Assembly: GCA_950022295.1 (NCBI GenBank)
Contig: OX465599.1
Location: forward strand, 275,673,501 to 275,737,500
Origin: Bromus sterilis
Lineage: Eukaryota > Streptophyta > Magnoliopsida > Poales > Poaceae
DNA length: 64,000 nucleotides
Direction of reading: 5' to 3'
Positions 60,201 to 64,000 of the stretch are shown in pieces. A model generated the notes under the pieces. It did no database searches, was not told where the DNA came from, and saw nothing but the letters and a program-made list of their open reading frames with translations. A program made the translations under genes and the position numbers. Position 1 is the first letter of the stretch; the number at the start of each line of letters is the position of its first letter.

Positions 60201-61292
60201 GATGGATAAGGTGACGGGGTTGAATGCTTAGCGTAGCCTCGTCGACGACGAGCACGGCGGCTCGGTACTCCGGCGTCCATGGCAGCTCGAGCTAAAGGAG
60301 GAGAAGGAAGCCGTGGCTTGTGGGGAAACGCTCACTAGGCTAGAGGGAACTCGACGAAGTAGTCGACGGAGCCGGTGAGGGAACGTGGACGGAGTATTGA
60401 ACGGCGACGAGCAGCGGATCCGGCGAGCTCTCGGTGACGATTCCGACGACTAGAAGGGCTCCGGGATCTTGATTCCTTGCAGGGAGATGTAGTCGAGGGT
60501 GGCGAAGCTGATGGACAAGTTCTTCTGGTCCCTAGCACACGTTGGCCGCGTCTTCCACGGTGGCGAGTTCCGGCGAGTCCTCGGACGACGACGAATTCGG
60601 GCGAGGGAGACGGGGAGGGAGTTCGTGGCGAGGGGGAATGGAGCGAGGCGGCTGCGAGGAGTCTCCAGACGCGAAGAGGTGGCGAGGGGGAAGCAGGAGG
60701 TGGCCAGGGGGCTCGTCGGCGGCCACGGCATGGTCGCCACGCAGCTCCCTGCGTGCTGGCCGGGGAAGACGACAAGGAAGAGGAGGTGGGCTGGGCCGGC
60801 TGGGGATGAGTTGGGCTTCTTTGAAGGTAAGCCCTTCTTTCTTTTTCTCTCTGTTTTCTTTTCTGCTATTTGTTTTGCTGTGCTAAAATAATTAGCTAGG
60901 CATTTTATTAAATGCTGAAAAAATTTATGTGGCCTCATAATAATATTGACTAGCCACTTATAAAGTTTCAACATTTTTAAAATTCAAATAATTTGAATCT
61001 TAAATCAAATAGGGGTATTTGATTAATTCCAAGGCACTGTTTGAATATTTGAAAAATCTATGAGCATGGGGTGGGTCCCACATCACTTGATATGTGATCA
61101 CACTCATTTATAAGACTTTTCAAAAATCTAACATGAATTTTTGGAGAAGATTTTTATCTGGCCTTTTGAATTAATTCATCTGGGGGGTGTTCCTTCTCCC
61201 ATTTGGATTTTGAAGTTGAATTTCCTTTGAGATTTTGACATGATGCAAGGTTACTTTGATCCTAGCACATTACCTAATAGAGGGTTCTGACA
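57209..61292 (-). mobile_element. Solo LTR, Tekay-like subfamily B, minus orientation, about 4.08 kb
   Basis: The plus strand reads TGTCGGGACCCGGGG at the left and GAGGGTTCTGACA at the right, the inverse of the LTR at 47579. The exact duplication GAACA is at 57204-57208 and 61293-61297. The central GC-rich module matches the 47579 copy in inverse orientation. No interior is present. Confidence 0.94.
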
Positions 61293-64000
61293 GAACAGAA
61301 GTTGGCGTGCGACTTTTGTGTACGGCAAGCCAAGGACGGAGAACAGACATGTTATGTGGAGCCATCTTACACGGCTCCGGGGTCTTTATGATGCTCCATG
61401 GCTAGTGTGTTGGGACTTCAATGAATCCTTATGCTAGCAACATGAACATCTTTCTCGATCTACAAGGGCTGAATGTCAAATGTAGGCCTTCCGTGACTGC
61501 ATTGAGCTGTGCAAAATTCAAGACTTGGGATTCTCTAGGATCCCTTACACATACGATAATGGACAGTTCAGGGCTAGCAATGTTAAAGTACGACTTGATA
61601 GAGCTTGTGCAGATAAAGCCTGGAGGGATATTTTTCTACTTTACTCAGTTAGGCATCAGCCAACAACATGTTCTGATCATAGACCCATTGTGATCAACCT
61701 AGTCCCGGAGGAAGGGCATCCTCGCAACTGCTCCCCGAGGTATGAAATTATGTGGGAACGTGATCCTACAATACCGGCTCTGATCGAGAGTGCATGGAAT
61801 AGTAGAAGACCGGCTGCTAACCTGGATGCGGTTCAGTCGTCTTTAAAGGATTTGTTGCTGGGCTTGAAGGCGTGGAGTAAGGAGAAATTTGGTAGTGTGC
61901 AACAAAAGATTGAAAAGCTTAGAGAGGAACTAAATGACCTTCAGCTTGGTAATGCGGACAGATCATCCATCCAGCTAAAGATGAATGAACTGGACGAATT
62001 ACTCTAGCGGTAAGAGATGATGTGGCTACAAAGGTCACGCATTACATGGATCAAGGAAGGAGAGCGGAACACCACCTATCTTCATCGCCGGGTAGTTTGG
62101 AGAGCAAGACGTAACCGTATTTAGCGTCTGCGTAGAGTGGACAGGTCCTGGTGTGATTCGCCTTCGGATATGGAAAGAATGGCTCGCTCATACTTTAGTG
62201 AGCTATTTACAAAGGACGCTACCCTTACCCCAGATGTGGTTCTTGAGTGTATTACGCCAAAGGTCTCGGTGGAGATGAATACGTCCTTGTGTGCTCCATT
62301 CCAAGAGGAGGAGGTGTCGAATGCACTTTTTCAGATTGGGCCTCTAAAGGCTCCGGGACCTGATGGATTTCCCGCTAGGTTTTACCAACGCAATTAGGGG
62401 GGTCTTGAAAGCTGATATACACGCAGCAGTTCTGGCATTCTTTCTTACCGTAGTTATGCTAGATGGAGTGAACGATACTGCCATAGTCTTAATTCCCAAG
62501 GTGGCTCATCCAAAAGAACTTAAAGATTTCCGGCGGATCAGCTTGTGCAATGTCCTCTACAAAATCGTATCGAAGTGTTTGGTGAATAGACTGAGACCTT
62601 TATTGCCAGAGTTGATCTCAGAAAACCAGAGTGCCTTCATCTCTTGGCGTCTTATTTCAGATAATTCCATTATTGCCTTTAAGTGTGTTCATCATATCCA
62701 GTCGCTTATGGGTTCTGCCACCCTGTATTGCGCCTACAAGCTTGATCTCTCTAAAGCTTACGACCGCGTTGATTGGACCTTCTTGAAGGAGGCACTGTTA
62801 AAGTGGGGCTTCAATGCCCTGTGGGTTTCTTTTATCATGACTTGTGTCACTACTGTGAAGTACTCGGTCAAGTTCAATGGGAAGATGTTGGAGGCGTTCT
62901 CCCTAACCAGGGACTGCGGAAAGGTGATCCCCTCTCACCCTTCCTTTTTCTCTTTGTGGCTGATGCATTGTCTGCACTATTATCACATGCCACAAGGGAG
63001 GAAGGCCTACAGGGGGTGAAAATATGTTGCCGTGCACCTGTTATTTCTCATATGATTTTTGCAGATGACTCCCTCCTGTTCTTTCAAGTTTCACGACTGC
63101 AAGCACATATTGTTAAAGGGGTATTGAACACTTATGCGTCTGCAGAGGGTCAACTCATTAACCCTGCTAAGTGTTCCATCCTATTCTCGGACTCGTGCTC
63201 GCAGAATTTGCTAAAGAAATTAAAGGAATTCTTGTATCTCCTTGGTGGCGCTTGACCCTAAATACTTGGGTCTACCGGTTCCCAACGGACGGATGCATAA
63301 GGGGTGATTTGAGTCTCTCTAGGAAAACATGAGGAAGAGATTAGTTGATTGGAGTGAGCAGTACATGTCCTCTGAGAACAAGGAAATCCTCTTCAAATCG
63401 GTGGCTCAAGCTATTCCGACATACATGATGAGTGTGTACCGGCTACCGGCCCCGGTAGCCGATGACCTGACCAAGATGATGAGGCAATATTGGTGGGGAG
63501 TGGAAAAGGAAAGAGGTAAATGGCATGGCTTAAATTGGATAGGATGATCCTTCCCAAATCTAAAGGTGGTATGGGCTTCAGGGATATGAGGGCTTTCAAT
63601 CAAGACCTCCTGGCGAAACAGGCGTGGCGCCTCATCGACAATCCGGATAGCCTTTGTGCTCAACTCCTGAAGGAAAAATGTTACCCTAATGGAGATATCT
63701 TGGATACGGTGTTCCCGACGAGCTCCTTAGCCGTATGGAAAGGTATCTCCCATGGATTAGACCTTGTGAAGAAGGGAGTTATTTGGAGAGTCGGGAATGG
63801 TGAATCAATCAAAGTATGGCGTGACCCGTGGATCCCCAGGGGCAATGACTTTCGTCCAATCACTTTTAGGAGGAATTGTAGACTTGGCCGGGTTTCAGAC
63901 ATTCTGACTGCGGAGGGAGCTTCGGACGTGCCAAAGCTGGAACAACACTTTTACACTATGGATGTTCAAGCGATCGTCAAGATCCGGGCTTCCCCACGGA
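61293..64000 (+). pseudogene. LINE ORF2: endonuclease C-terminus, reverse transcriptase, C-terminal domain, broken
   Basis: The endonuclease continues with LVCWDFNES (family usually GDFN; Gly replaced by Trp), CSDHRPIVI and stops at about 61430 and 61485 (TAG where Trp is expected). The RT includes IGPLKAPGPDGFPARFYQ, YKLDLSKAYDRVDW and the catalytic FADD at 63058-63069. Frameshifts lie near 62397 and 62917, with stops at 62005, 62011 and about 62121. From 63560 the C-terminal region reads GGMGFRDMRAFNQDLLAKQ and then WRVGNGESIKVWRDPW. Recognisable but dead. Confidence 0.87.

Larger units (their letters stand above)
56774..64000 (+). mobile_element. L1-type LINE (non-LTR retrotransposon), running off the right edge
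   Basis: The parts are 56774-57208 and 61293-64000, separated by a solo LTR. They encode the second ORF: an AP-type endonuclease, then the reverse transcriptase and the start of the C-terminal domain. The 5' end (ORF1) is not seen to the left, because the Athila-like LTR abuts it. The 3' tail is outside the window. Confidence 0.88.

Overview
This window is intergenic DNA of a large-genome grass, most likely a Triticeae species (wheat, Aegilops, barley or rye). It is essentially all transposable elements inserted into one another. I recognise no host protein-coding gene, rRNA or tRNA gene. The Triticeae assignment is inferred from the kinds of elements: a grass CACTA with a Ulp1-like protein, a SIRE-lineage copia, Tekay chromoviruses with LTRs of about 4 kb, an Athila-type LTR beginning TGATACGTCTC, and an Angela/BARE-like solo LTR.

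Layout. (1) 1-27451 is the 3' part of a CACTA transposon (right terminus CCCTAGTAGTG). Its last coding exon is split by a minus-strand SIRE-like copia retrotransposon (3486-26640, target duplication GAGGG). The copia's 5' LTR is in turn split by a plus-strand Ty3/gypsy element (14366-26077, two 992-bp LTRs, duplication AGATT). (2) 27452-46680 is a largely non-coding LTR element (LTR end at 28992, new LTR start at 45585). A Tekay chromovirus (30227-44050, LTRs of about 3.9 kb, degraded gag-pol with chromodomain) is inserted in its interior. (3) 46681-51820 is a pair of inverted repeats of about 177 bp around a GC-rich segment, interrupted by a plus-strand solo LTR (47579-51626, duplication TTAAT). 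(4) 51821-56773 is the 3' interior and 3' LTR of an Athila-like gypsy element, with an Angela-like solo LTR (53880-55661) inside that LTR. (5) 56774-64000 is an L1-type LINE (endonuclease and reverse transcriptase, running off the window), interrupted by a minus-strand solo LTR (57209-61292, duplication GAACA).

None of these elements looks autonomous. The two youngest by LTR comparison, the copia and its internal gypsy, have both lost the reverse-transcriptase core but keep large accessory reading frames. The gypsy element carries an antisense gene. By eye it has six phase-consistent exons with GT-AG introns, a single internal stop codon and its own TATA-like box, lying opposite the retrotransposon genes. 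The copia keeps a long 3' accessory ORF, and the Tekay element keeps an intact ORF between its primer binding site and gag. These accessory genes are the best candidates here for under-described biology. LTR comparison by eye agrees with the nesting order: 11 differences in 992 bp for the gypsy and about 1.8% for the copia around it.
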